NCBI GenBank assembly: GCA_023230265.1 | Contig: JALNXR010000124.1 | Span: 1-6,408, forward strand | DNA length: 6,408 nucleotides | From: Bacteroidales bacterium | GTDB lineage: Bacteria > Bacteroidota > Bacteroidia > Bacteroidales > UBA932 | Direction: 5' to 3' | Shown: positions 1 to 6,280 of the stretch, in pieces | How positions within the stretch are numbered: position 1 is the first letter of the stretch | Layout: every line of letters begins with the position of its first letter | Notes under the pieces: generated by a model | What the model saw: the letters and a program-made list of their open reading frames with translations, nothing else | The model's database searches: none | What the model was told of the DNA's origin: nothing | Made by a program: the position numbers and the translations under genes

Positions 1-480
1 GAAAAATGGGAATACGGCCGGTGCAAGCTTTTCAATCGGGCGGTATATTTTCGATCGGGAGATGCTCTCCTTTGGCATAAAATTGTAAAGATGATCCAGG
101 GAGTTAAGTACATATATCAATATGCTCAACAAAAGGGCTGTCTTTGCTATCGAAAATACAAATCCTGCCAGCTTATCCAGCCATCCCAGCATAACCACAC
201 GGAATAAGCCGGAGATAAGCCTCCCTAAAAGAGATACAATCAGAAGTATTACAATAAAAATTACGGCAAATGACACTACAGGCATAAGGGAGGAGTCTGT
301 GCTGAACCATTTACAGAGATATCCCGAAACAACCGGGTGGAAGAGAGATGCAGCCCAGATTCCCAGCAGAAGGGCTGCAAGAGATGCAAGCTGCCTGATA
401 AAACCCTTTCTTATACCATTTATCACTGCAGGGATAAAGAGAAGTATTATCAGAATATCAATGGCATTGATGTATGGCAT
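1..480 (-). CDS. cvpA: CvpA family inner-membrane protein, partial (C-terminus beyond the window)
   Basis: Reading the minus strand from the ATG at 480 gives 160 uninterrupted codons that run off the left edge. The protein begins MPYINAIDILIILLF and has about four hydrophobic segments (residues roughly 5-22, 32-50, 66-85 and 106-127). The first is followed by the basic turn NGIRKGFIRQL, the usual CvpA signature; later come GRLISGLFRVVMLGWLDKLAG and a soluble stretch ending SRSKIYRPIEKLAP, also as in this family. CvpA proteins are membrane proteins first linked to colicin V production and more broadly to envelope function; their biochemical role is not settled. Family members are about 160-240 residues, so most of the protein is present. 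The start follows a good promoter by only about 8-10 bases, with no Shine-Dalgarno sequence. The plus-strand reading frame over 122-502 is a shadow of this gene. Confidence 0.85.
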   Translation of the reverse strand, partial: MPYINAIDILIILLFIPAVINGIRKGFIRQLASLAALLLGIWAASLFHPVVSGYLCKWFSTDSSLMPVVSFAVIFIVILLIVSLLGRLISGLFRVVMLGWLDKLAGFVFSIAKTALLLSILIYVLNSLDHLYNFMPKESISRSKIYRPIEKLAPAVFPFF

Positions 481-493
481 ACTCTATTTTTTT

Positions 494-524
494 CAAAAGT
501 AGTGAATAATCGTATATTTGCAAA
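494..524 (-). promoter_or_regulatory. Putative Bacteroidota-type promoter for the cvpA-family gene
   Basis: On the minus strand a -33 element TTTG (524-521) lies 19 bases from a -7 element TACTTTTG (501-494). This fits the Bacteroides consensus TTTG-N19-21-TAnnTTTG. Transcription would start near 488-490, leaving a leader of only about 8-10 bases before the ATG at 480. Found by eye; no mapped start supports it. Confidence 0.55.
513..520 (+). promoter_or_regulatory. Putative -7 element of the ileS promoter
   Basis: TATATTTG, followed by C, is an exact match to the Bacteroidota -7 consensus TAnnTTTG. Transcription would start near 525, giving a leader of about 15 bases before the ileS ATG at 541. 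The -33 element is weak: only a T-rich run at about 487-493 lies at roughly the right distance. The element directly abuts the minus-strand -33 element of the divergent gene. Confidence 0.5.
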
Positions 525-540
525 TTCAAAAGTCATTCAA

Positions 541-3500
541 ATGAGATTTACCGAGTACAAAAACTTAGACCTGGTCGAGATAAACCGTTCCATATTAAAG
601 AGATGGAATCAGGAGAAGACCTTTGTCAGCACTCTTGAAAAACGCAAAGGTGCCTCAAAATTTATCTTTTTCGAGGGGCCTCCTTCTGCTAACGGAATGC
701 CTGGGATTCACCATGTTATGGCGAGAGCCGTTAAAGATGTGATTTGCAGGTACAAAACTCAGAAGGGTTTTTTGGTTGAGAGAAAGGCGGGATGGGACAC
801 ACATGGCCTTCCTGTTGAACTGGGAGTTGAGAAAAAACTCGGAATCACCAAAGAGGATATCGGCAAAAAGGTAAGTGTTGAAGAATACAACTCTGCTTGC
901 CGGAAAGAGGTGATGAAATACACCCGTGAATGGGAACAGCTCACAGAACTTATGGGTTACTGGGTGGACATGAACAATCCCTATATTACCTATGATAACA
1001 GGTATATAGAGACACTCTGGTATCTCCTTAAACAGATTTATCAGAAAGGACTTCTTTACAAAGGATACTCAATCCAGCCCTACTCTCCGGCTGCGGGCAC
1101 AGGGCTCAGCACACACGAGCTCAATCAGCCGGGATGCTACAAAGATGTTAAGGATACCACATGTGTCGCACAGTTTAAAATTGTGAGAGATGCAGAGTCA
1201 GAATGGTTGTTTGACAAGTCATACCAGGATGCATATTTTCTGGCATGGACCACAACTCCGTGGACACTTCCATCCAACACTGCACTTTGCGTCGGGCCTT
1301 CAATAAGTTATGCCAGGGTTATATCTGCTAATCCCTATACAGGAAAAGAGACTCTCTATATACTTGCAGAAGATCTGACAGAGGCACACTTCTCCGGAAA
1401 AATCCCTTTCAATGTGGTTGAGAGGTCCATAAAAGGCGAAAGACTGTGCGGAGTGAAATACCATCAGCTTATTCCCTGGGTAAATCCCGGAGAGGGCGCT
1501 TTTCGTGTAATCCCCGGAGATTTTGTAACTACTTCTGACGGTACAGGCATTGTTCATATTGCACCAACATTTGGCGCCGATGACGACAGAGCCGGCAAAC
1601 TCAACGGAGTTCCACCGCTTATGGTCAGGGACAGGGACGGCATAATGCAGGCCATGGTCGATAAAAAAGGGAGGTTTTACCCTGTTGAAGAGCTGGACCC
1701 TGACTTTGTCAATGGTTTTGTTAACACCGATTTATATAGTGAGTACGCAGGCCGTTATGTAAAAAACGCATATGATCCCGATATTAAGGATAGTGAAACC
1801 ACTCTGGATATCGATCTGGCAGTGATGCTCAAACAACAGGGGCTGGCCTTTAAAATTGAGAAACAGACACACTCTTATCCCCATTGCTGGAGAACCGATA
1901 AACCGGTTCTCTACTATCCACTGGACTCATGGTTTATCAGAACCACTGCCGTCCAGAAGCGGATGATTGAACTTAACTCCCGGATTAACTGGAAGCCGGA
2001 AGCCACAGGAAGCGGAAGGTTCGGTAAATGGCTCGAAAATCTGCAGGACTGGAATCTCTCCAGAAGCAGATATTGGGGTACACCCCTTCCGGTATGGAGA
2101 ACAGAGGACGGTAAGGAGGAGAAGATAATCGGCAACCTGCCCGAATTATATCAGGAGCTTGACAGATCTGTTTCTGCAGGATTTCATAACAGCAATCCGC
2201 TCAGGGATCTTGGCTTTATTCCCGGGGATTATTCAACTCAAAACTATGAAAAAATAGATCTTCACAGGCCCTTTGTGGATTCTTATGTACTTGTCTCCTC
2301 AGATGGCCAAAGGATGTTCAGGGAAAAGGATCTGATAGATGTATGGTTCGACTCCGGGGCAATGCCCTATGCACAGGCAGGGCTGGAGAAGCTTGGAAAA
2401 GAAGAATTTGGGCCGACTGCAGACTTTATTGCAGAGGGTGTGGATCAGACAAGGGGGTGGTTCTTTACATTGCATGCTATTTCAACAATGGTAAGCGACA
2501 AACTCTGCTTTAAAAATGTGATATCCAACGGGCTGGTTCTGGACAAGGAGGGCAACAAAATGAGCAAGAGGCTCGGCAACACAGTTGATCCTTTTGCCAT
2601 ACTCAACAAGTACGGTGCTGATGCACTCAGATGGTATATGCTGACAAATTCACAACCCTGGGATAACCTCAAGTTTGATGAGGCAGGGGTGGATGAGATT
2701 CGCAGGAAATTCTTCGGAACACTTTTCAATACCTACTCATTTTTTGCTCTTTACGCAAATGTGGACGGATTCATAAATGACAAAGAACAGGTGCCGGTAA
2801 ATAACCGTCCCGAAATTGACAGATGGATAATCTCTCTTCTGAACACTCTGATTAAGGAGGTAGATGAAGCATACGGTAATTACGATATTACCGCAGCCGG
2901 AAGAAAAATCCAGGATTTTGTTACCGATAACCTGAGTAACTGGTATGTAAGATTAAACCGTAAAAGATTCTGGGGCGGGAGCATGGATGAGGATAAACTC
3001 TCTGCATATCAGACACTCTACAGCTGTCTTGAGAGTGTCGCCATAATGGCCGCACCCATAGCTCCATTCTTTATGGAGCAGTTGTTCAGGGATATAACAG
3101 CTGTAAGACAAAAGACCGGAGAGGATTCCCGCAAAATCTCCGTGCACGAAGTTTTGTTCCCAATTTCTGATCCCCTCCTGGTAGATGAAAAACTGCAGGA
3201 TAGGATGGAGCTGGCTCAGAGAACCTCCTCTATGATTCTTGCTCTCAGAAGAAAGGTTAACATTAAAGTGAGACAGCCTCTGTCACGGATTCTTATTCCT
3301 GTCACAGATCAGAGTGTAAAAGATCAGCTTGGCCTGGTAAAAGGATTGATTCTTAACGAGGTTAATGTTAAGGAGATGGAGTTTATCTACAATACAAGGG
3401 ACCTTGTGACCAAAAAGATAAAACCCAACTTTAAAACCCTTGGTAAAAAATATGGAAAGCAGATGAAGGAGATATCAAATGCATTTGCTAATTTTACACA

Positions 3501-3933
3501 GGAACAGATTCTGGAGATAGAGAGTCAGGAGCAATATGTTATGCAGCTTCCCTCTGGAGATGTGGTTATCACTCCAGAGGACAGGGAGATACTGTCAGAA
3601 GATATGCCGGGATGGTTGGTGGCGGTTGAAGGGTCACTCACAGTGGCACTTGACATAAATGTAACAGAGTCTCTCAGGAGGGAAGGAGTGGCCAGGGAGC
3701 TTGTGAACAGGATTCAGAACCTTAGAAAGGAGAACAATTTTGAAGTCACCGACAAGATAATAATTAACCTGACCCGCACTGCAGGCATAGAGGATTCACT
3801 GGCTGAGTTTAGAGATTATGTCTGTATGCAGACCCTGGGGACAGATATACTTCTGACTGACTTTGAACCCCAGGGCGGAACTGCCGTAGATTGGGAAGAT
3901 GAAACCCTGGTTATCAGGTTGGACCGGATATAA
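541..3933 (+). CDS. ileS: Isoleucyl-tRNA synthetase, eukaryotic-like type (IleRS2), with a GIHH signature motif
   Basis: A cytoplasmic class I aminoacyl-tRNA synthetase that charges tRNA-Ile with isoleucine. The protein is 1130 residues, starting MRFTEYKNLDLVEINRSILK. The open frame extends further upstream, but the family N-terminus and a -7 element at 513-520 favour the ATG at 541; no Shine-Dalgarno is seen. The first ATP-binding motif reads GIHH (residues 55-58, after PPSANGMP) instead of HxGH. The CP1 editing domain shows WTTTPWTLPSN (236-246) and GTGIVHIAPTFGADD (334-348); D348 aligns with the conserved editing aspartate. The catalytic core continues with PHCWR, LSRSRYWGTPLPVW and DVWFDSGAMPYAQ, and the second ATP motif is KMSKR (673-677). 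A helical anticodon-binding domain follows. No CxxC zinc motif is visible at the C-terminus, unlike E. coli-type enzymes. Length, KMSKR and the missing zinc motif place it in the IleRS2 group, associated with mupirocin resistance. Its last codons are the first unit of a repeat array. Confidence 0.98.
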   Translation: MRFTEYKNLDLVEINRSILKRWNQEKTFVSTLEKRKGASKFIFFEGPPSANGMPGIHHVMARAVKDVICRYKTQKGFLVERKAGWDTHGLPVELGVEKKLGITKEDIGKKVSVEEYNSACRKEVMKYTREWEQLTELMGYWVDMNNPYITYDNRYIETLWYLLKQIYQKGLLYKGYSIQPYSPAAGTGLSTHELNQPGCYKDVKDTTCVAQFKIVRDAESEWLFDKSYQDAYFLAWTTTPWTLPSNTALCVGPSISYARVISANPYTGKETLYILAEDLTEAHFSGKIPFNVVERSIKGERLCGVKYHQLIPWVNPGEGAFRVIPGDFVTTSDGTGIVHIAPTFGADDDRAGKLNGVPPLMVRDRDGIMQAMVDKKGRFYPVEELDPDFVNGFVNTDLYSEYAGRYVKNAYDPDIKDSETTLDIDLAVMLKQQGLAFKIEKQTHSYPHCWRTDKPVLYYPLDSWFIRTTAVQKRMIELNSRINWKPEATGSGRFGKWLENLQDWNLSRSRYWGTPLPVWRTEDGKEEKIIGNLPELYQELDRSVSAGFHNSNPLRDLGFIPGDYSTQNYEKIDLHRPFVDSYVLVSSDGQRMFREKDLIDVWFDSGAMPYAQAGLEKLGKEEFGPTADFIAEGVDQTRGWFFTLHAISTMVSDKLCFKNVISNGLVLDKEGNKMSKRLGNTVDPFAILNKYGADALRWYMLTNSQPWDNLKFDEAGVDEIRRKFFGTLFNTYSFFALYANVDGFINDKEQVPVNNRPEIDRWIISLLNTLIKEVDEAYGNYDITAAGRKIQDFVTDNLSNWYVRLNRKRFWGGSMDEDKLSAYQTLYSCLESVAIMAAPIAPFFMEQLFRDITAVRQKTGEDSRKISVHEVLFPISDPLLVDEKLQDRMELAQRTSSMILALRRKVNIKVRQPLSRILIPVTDQSVKDQLGLVKGLILNEVNVKEMEFIYNTRDLVTKKIKPNFKTLGKKYGKQMKEISNAFANFTQEQILEIESQEQYVMQLPSGDVVITPEDREILSEDMPGWLVAVEGSLTVALDINVTESLRREGVARELVNRIQNLRKENNFEVTDKIIINLTRTAGIEDSLAEFRDYVCMQTLGTDILLTDFEPQGGTAVDWEDETLVIRLDRI

Positions 3934-4050
3934 CGGGATATAACCGGATGCGACCGGATGTGACTGGAAATGACCTGATATAACCTGAAGTGACCTGGAG
4001 TGACCGGAAATAATCTGAAGTGACCGGAAATGACCGGATATGATAAAATA
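3921..4050 (+). repeat. Tandem array of about 13 degenerate 10-bp units (TGACCGGAWR)
   Basis: Thirteen consecutive 10-base blocks keep perfect phase with no indel, for example tgaccggaaa, tgacctgata and taacctgaag. Over the first 12 units, position 3 (A) and position 7 (G) are invariant, C4 and A8 hold in 11 of 12, and T1 and C5 in 10 of 12. Position 2 is G or A, position 6 is G or T, position 9 is A or T and position 10 is A or G. The last unit (tgataaaata) is strongly decayed. Unit 1 lies within the final ileS codons and unit 2 begins with the ileS TAA stop. Eleven units begin with TGA or TAA; because 10 is not a multiple of 3, these stops fall in all three plus-strand frames. The minus strand is open in all three frames here. 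No clear terminator hairpin is seen, though six units carry the palindrome CCGG. Function unknown. Confidence 0.9.
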
Positions 4051-4058
4051 GCCCTGCC

Positions 4059-4066
4059 TGCTTTTG
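4059..4066 (+). promoter_or_regulatory. Weak candidate -7 element upstream of guaD
   Basis: TGCTTTTG differs from TAnnTTTG at one position and sits 20 bases before the guaD ATG, a distance similar to those for ileS and dksA. No convincing -33 element is present; that position falls in the last repeat units. guaD could equally be read through from ileS. Confidence 0.2.
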
Positions 4067-4086
4067 TGAATGTTAAGAGAAATTAT

Positions 4087-4596
4087 ATGAAGAAGAGTGC
4101 TGATAATAAGAAAATTGCAAATTCTAAAGGTGAAGAGATTTACCTCAGGGATGCCATTGCTCTTGCAGAGAAAAATGCGTCCGGCACTCAGGGAGGTCCC
4201 TTTGGAGCGGTGATAGTGTCCGGAGACCGGATCATAGCCAGAGGTGTAAATACAGTTACCTCAGAAAATGATCCAACAGCTCATGCAGAGGTGAATGCAA
4301 TAAGGGAAGCCTGTAAAAAACTCAATAGTTTCACTCTTAAAGAGTGCACTCTCTACACCAGTTGCGAACCCTGCCCCATGTGCCTTTCTGCAGCCTACTG
4401 GGCAGGTATCGGCAGGATTTACTATGCAGCCTCCAGGGAAGATGCACACAATGCCGGATTCAGTGACTCCTTTATATATGATCAGATCTGCCTCTTACCC
4501 GGCGAAAGGGATGTTGAGATGGAGCAATTGCTTGAAGAAGAGGGGCGTAAACCCTTTGAGGAGTGGCAGGCAAACAATAGAAGGGTTGAATATTGA
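4087..4596 (+). CDS. guaD: Guanine deaminase, cytidine deaminase superfamily (GuaD-like)
   Basis: Predicted zinc hydrolase converting guanine to xanthine plus ammonia in the cytoplasm, for purine salvage or breakdown. The protein is 169 residues. GGPFGAVIV (36-44) is followed by NDPTAHAEVNAI (61-72), giving zinc ligand His66 and proton-shuttle Glu68. TSCEPCPMC (91-99) gives zinc ligands Cys96 and Cys99. The segment AGFSDSFIY (123-131) and the tail PFEEWQANNRRVEY, ending in a terminal Tyr, match Bacillus-type GuaD, whose C-terminus covers the partner subunit's active site. These features favour guanine deaminase over TadA or cytosine deaminase. The frame is open from an ATG at 4030, but that ATG lies inside the repeat array. 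The ATG at 4087, preceded by a weak AAGAGA at 4075-4080, gives a normal length of about 156-170 residues. Neighbours have no purine role. Exact substrate is inferred. Confidence 0.88.
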   Translation: MKKSADNKKIANSKGEEIYLRDAIALAEKNASGTQGGPFGAVIVSGDRIIARGVNTVTSENDPTAHAEVNAIREACKKLNSFTLKECTLYTSCEPCPMCLSAAYWAGIGRIYYAASREDAHNAGFSDSFIYDQICLLPGERDVEMEQLLEEEGRKPFEEWQANNRRVEY

Positions 4597-4625
4597 TATT
4601 CCGGGTTTTTATATAAATATATTGT

Positions 4626-4633
4626 TACCTTTG
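4626..4633 (+). promoter_or_regulatory. Putative -7 element of the dksA-lspA promoter
   Basis: TACCTTTG followed by C matches TAnnTTTG exactly. It sits in an AT-rich gap of 60 bases after guaD, with a predicted start near 4639 and a leader of about 18 bases to the ATG at 4657. No good -33 TTTG is present at 19-21 bases upstream. It implies that dksA and lspA can be transcribed independently of guaD. Confidence 0.45.
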
Positions 4634-4656
4634 CATTTTTATTAACTGAAAGTGAT

Positions 4657-5064
4657 ATGACAAAGAAAGGGAAACAGGATGCGGAAACTCCTGAAAAGGT
4701 CCGTTACAGCGATGAGGAGCTCCATATGTTCAAAGAGTTGATCCTTCAGAAACTGGAGGCAGCCCGTATTGAATATCAGCAGTTAAAGTCTGCAGTGACA
4801 CACAGCTCCAGCAATGACACAGAGGATACATCACCCACATTCAAAGTTCTTGAAGAGGGTGCATCCGCTCTTTCAAAGGAGGAGGCCGGGCAACTTGCAC
4901 AAAGGCAGTTTAAATTCATTCAGTCTCTGGAGGCTGCATTAATCCGTATCGAGAACAAAAGTTACGGGATATGCCGCGAAACAGGCAAGCTGATACCAAA
5001 GGAGAGACTTCTTCTGGTACCTCACGCCACTCTGAGCGTTGAGGCAAAAAACAAGAGAGATTGA
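4657..5064 (+). CDS. dksA: TraR/DksA family RNA polymerase-binding regulator with degenerate zinc finger
   Basis: A 135-residue protein of the family that enters the RNA polymerase secondary channel and, in E. coli, modulates initiation together with ppGpp. Residues about 18-48 and 73-100 are predicted to form the two coiled-coil arms. The acidic tip segment SSNDTEDTSPTFKVLEEGAS lies between them. The C-terminal globular part has the family string YGICRETGKLIPKERL (103-118) and then VPHATLSVEAK (121-131). Of the four zinc-ligand positions only Cys106 remains; the others are Thr109, Ser127 and Ala130, so a C4 zinc site cannot form. This loss is, from memory, common in Bacteroidota homologues, so it does not look like decay. 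The symbol denotes family membership; ppGpp dependence is not shown. The stop codon is one base before the lspA ATG, which indicates co-transcription and probable translational coupling. Confidence 0.9.
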   Translation: MTKKGKQDAETPEKVRYSDEELHMFKELILQKLEAARIEYQQLKSAVTHSSSNDTEDTSPTFKVLEEGASALSKEEAGQLAQRQFKFIQSLEAALIRIENKSYGICRETGKLIPKERLLLVPHATLSVEAKNKRD

Positions 5065-5065
5065 A

Positions 5066-5722
5066 ATGAATCTCTCCCGGGGGAAGAAGATAACAATACT
5101 GGTTTTGCTGGTATTAATTGCAGATCAGATTTCTAAAATCTGGATCAAGACAAACATGACCCTGGGCGAAAGTATTTCTGTTTTAGGCAACTGGTTTAAA
5201 ATCTACTTTATAGAGAATAACGGTATGGCCTTCGGAATGCAGTTCGGAGGTCTTGCCGGTAAGCTTTTTCTAACCCTTTTCAGGTTGGTACTGGCCGGTT
5301 TTATACTGTATTATCTTAATAAACTGATAAAAAAGAGAGAGACACCGTTTGGTGTCCTTGTAGGTATTGCTCTGATATTTATAGGTGCAGTCGGGAATAT
5401 TGTCGATTCAGTGTTCTATGGAGTGATATTCAGTGAATCAACATTTACCCAGACTGCCGTAATGTTTCCCGAAGGGGGAGGATACGCTCCGCTTCTCTTT
5501 GGGAAAGTTGTGGATATGCTCTATTTCCCAATTATCCACACAACCCTTCCTGACTGGTTCCCGTTTAGGGCGGGGGAGGAGTTTATATTCTTCAGACCGA
5601 TATTCAACATCGCCGACTCCTGTATAACCGTTGGAGTGACCTATCTGATCATCTTCCACAGAAAATATTTTACTTCAGTTTCTCCATCAGCTTCTGGCGG
5701 GAAAAGTGTATCCGGCTCTTGA
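5066..5722 (+). CDS. lspA: Lipoprotein signal peptidase (signal peptidase II)
   Basis: An inner-membrane aspartyl protease that cleaves the signal peptide of prolipoproteins after lipid is added to the lipobox cysteine. The protein is 218 residues with about four membrane segments (roughly 9-27, 66-85, 95-112 and 180-198). Family motifs are ADQISK (19-24), ENNGMAFG (50-57), GNIVDS (110-115) and FNIADS (180-185). Asp114 and Asp184 are the predicted catalytic pair. About 65 residues separate the last two motifs, much longer than in E. coli; a long loop here is typical of Bacteroidota enzymes. The ATG at 5066 was chosen because it directly follows the dksA stop (TGAAATG), with a purine run at 5053-5060. 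A TTG at 5039 would add nine residues overlapping dksA and is less likely. The Ser/Gly-rich tail (about 203-218) lies entirely within the antisense overlap with the sigma gene. Confidence 0.96.
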   Translation: MNLSRGKKITILVLLVLIADQISKIWIKTNMTLGESISVLGNWFKIYFIENNGMAFGMQFGGLAGKLFLTLFRLVLAGFILYYLNKLIKKRETPFGVLVGIALIFIGAVGNIVDSVFYGVIFSESTFTQTAVMFPEGGGYAPLLFGKVVDMLYFPIIHTTLPDWFPFRAGEEFIFFRPIFNIADSCITVGVTYLIIFHRKYFTSVSPSASGGKSVSGS

Positions 5723-6158
5723 CCGTTCCCAGATGCAGTCCCAGTTCATCCGCAATCTCCTGATATTTATAACCATTATCGTGCATCTGGAATGGCACCC
5801 TGAACTCCGGCTCCAGTGAATTGAGCACCTTTGTCAGCTCTCTGAATCCAAAATCACTCTCAGGACCATAATCCGCCGGTTTATTGTTAATTACATATTC
5901 ATGTGTCTCACTGTTAAAAAGAGACTGCCTTTTTGTCCGTCTTCGGTAATCATTTATGAAGGTGTTCTTCATAATAGTATAGACCCAGGCTTTAATATTA
6001 GTATGTTCGTTAAATTTTTCCTGATTATTAAAAGCCTTAAAGAAGGTCTCCTGCACAAGATCCTTTGCATCATCCCTGTTGGAAGTCAGGCTGTAGGCAT
6101 ATCTGGATAAATTATTTTCCAATTCAAGTACCTCTTTCTCAAAACTATTGCTTTTCAT
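5670..6158 (-). CDS. ECF-type RNA polymerase sigma factor (RpoE-like), no adjacent anti-sigma gene seen
   Basis: A 162-residue sigma-70 family protein with only regions 2 and 4, the ECF architecture. Region 2 spans about residues 12-77, with AYSLTSNRDDAKDLVQETFF for core binding and IKAWVYTIMKNTFINDYRR for -10 recognition. Region 4 spans about 106-160, with the helix-turn-helix YQEIADELGLHLGTVKSRI followed by HFSRQKL. No extra C-terminal domain is present. The frame stays open upstream to an ATG at 6200 (14 more residues, MCFTHCITN...), but homology-like sequence begins only after the ATG at 6158, which is preferred. Directly downstream lies convergent lspA, so no anti-sigma gene follows; a partner could lie beyond the right edge or elsewhere. 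The target regulon and the inducing signal cannot be inferred from this window. Confidence 0.93.
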   Translation of the reverse strand: MKSNSFEKEVLELENNLSRYAYSLTSNRDDAKDLVQETFFKAFNNQEKFNEHTNIKAWVYTIMKNTFINDYRRRTKRQSLFNSETHEYVINNKPADYGPESDFGFRELTKVLNSLEPEFRVPFQMHDNGYKYQEIADELGLHLGTVKSRIHFSRQKLMEKLK

Positions 6159-6186
6159 TTGTTTAATTTTTGCGTTAGTGATACAA

Positions 6187-6199
6187 TGTGTAAAACACA
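6187..6199. promoter_or_regulatory. Short perfect inverted repeat upstream of the sigma factor gene
   Basis: TGTGT-AAA-ACACA is a perfect 5-bp inverted repeat with a 3-base centre, 29 bases upstream of the preferred sigma start at 6158 and between it and the candidate promoter. It could be a small operator or a chance palindrome in AT-rich DNA. If translation began at 6200 it would be coding. Confidence 0.25.
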
Positions 6200-6210
6200 C
6201 TTATTGCTGT

Positions 6211-6218
6211 CAAATATT
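6211..6218 (-). promoter_or_regulatory. Weak candidate -7 element for the sigma factor gene
   Basis: The minus strand reads AATATTTG here, one mismatch from TAnnTTTG, within the string GGCATAATATTTGAC. Transcription would start near 6205, leaving a leader of about 47 bases that contains the palindrome at 6187-6199. No -33 element is found at the expected spacing. An autoregulated ECF promoter would not be recognised by this consensus. Confidence 0.2.
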
Positions 6219-6280
6219 ATGCCACAAAAACGATAGGATTACAATGATATGCAATTATTGATTCTTTTCTGTCTATTAAA

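Noticed and set aside
122..502. Plus-strand open frame of 126 codons at the left edge.
   Set aside because: It is antisense to a clear CvpA-family frame on the minus strand; its own product shows no membrane pattern or known motif.
337..540. N-terminal extension of ileS by 68 codons.
   Set aside because: It overlaps the divergent cvpA-family gene and both promoters, and IleRS2-type sequence begins at the ATG at 541.
3934..4029. Rho-independent terminator after ileS.
   Set aside because: The CCGG cores can pair only weakly, and no strong stem followed by a T-run was found.
3921..4050. Minus-strand repeat peptide: the array is open in all three reverse frames.
   Set aside because: No start codon or gene context supports translation; the openness follows from the unit sequence, which carries stops only on the plus strand.
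3921..4050. CRISPR array.
   Set aside because: The units are 10 bp with no spacers, and no cas gene is present.
4030..4086. Start of guaD at the ATG at 4030, adding 19 residues.
   Set aside because: That ATG is created by the repeat unit (aaATGACCGG), and the added residues do not resemble GuaD; the ATG at 4087 gives the usual family length.
5901..6110. Plus-strand open frame of 69 codons within the sigma gene.
   Set aside because: It is antisense to the well-supported ECF sigma frame and has no recognisable features.
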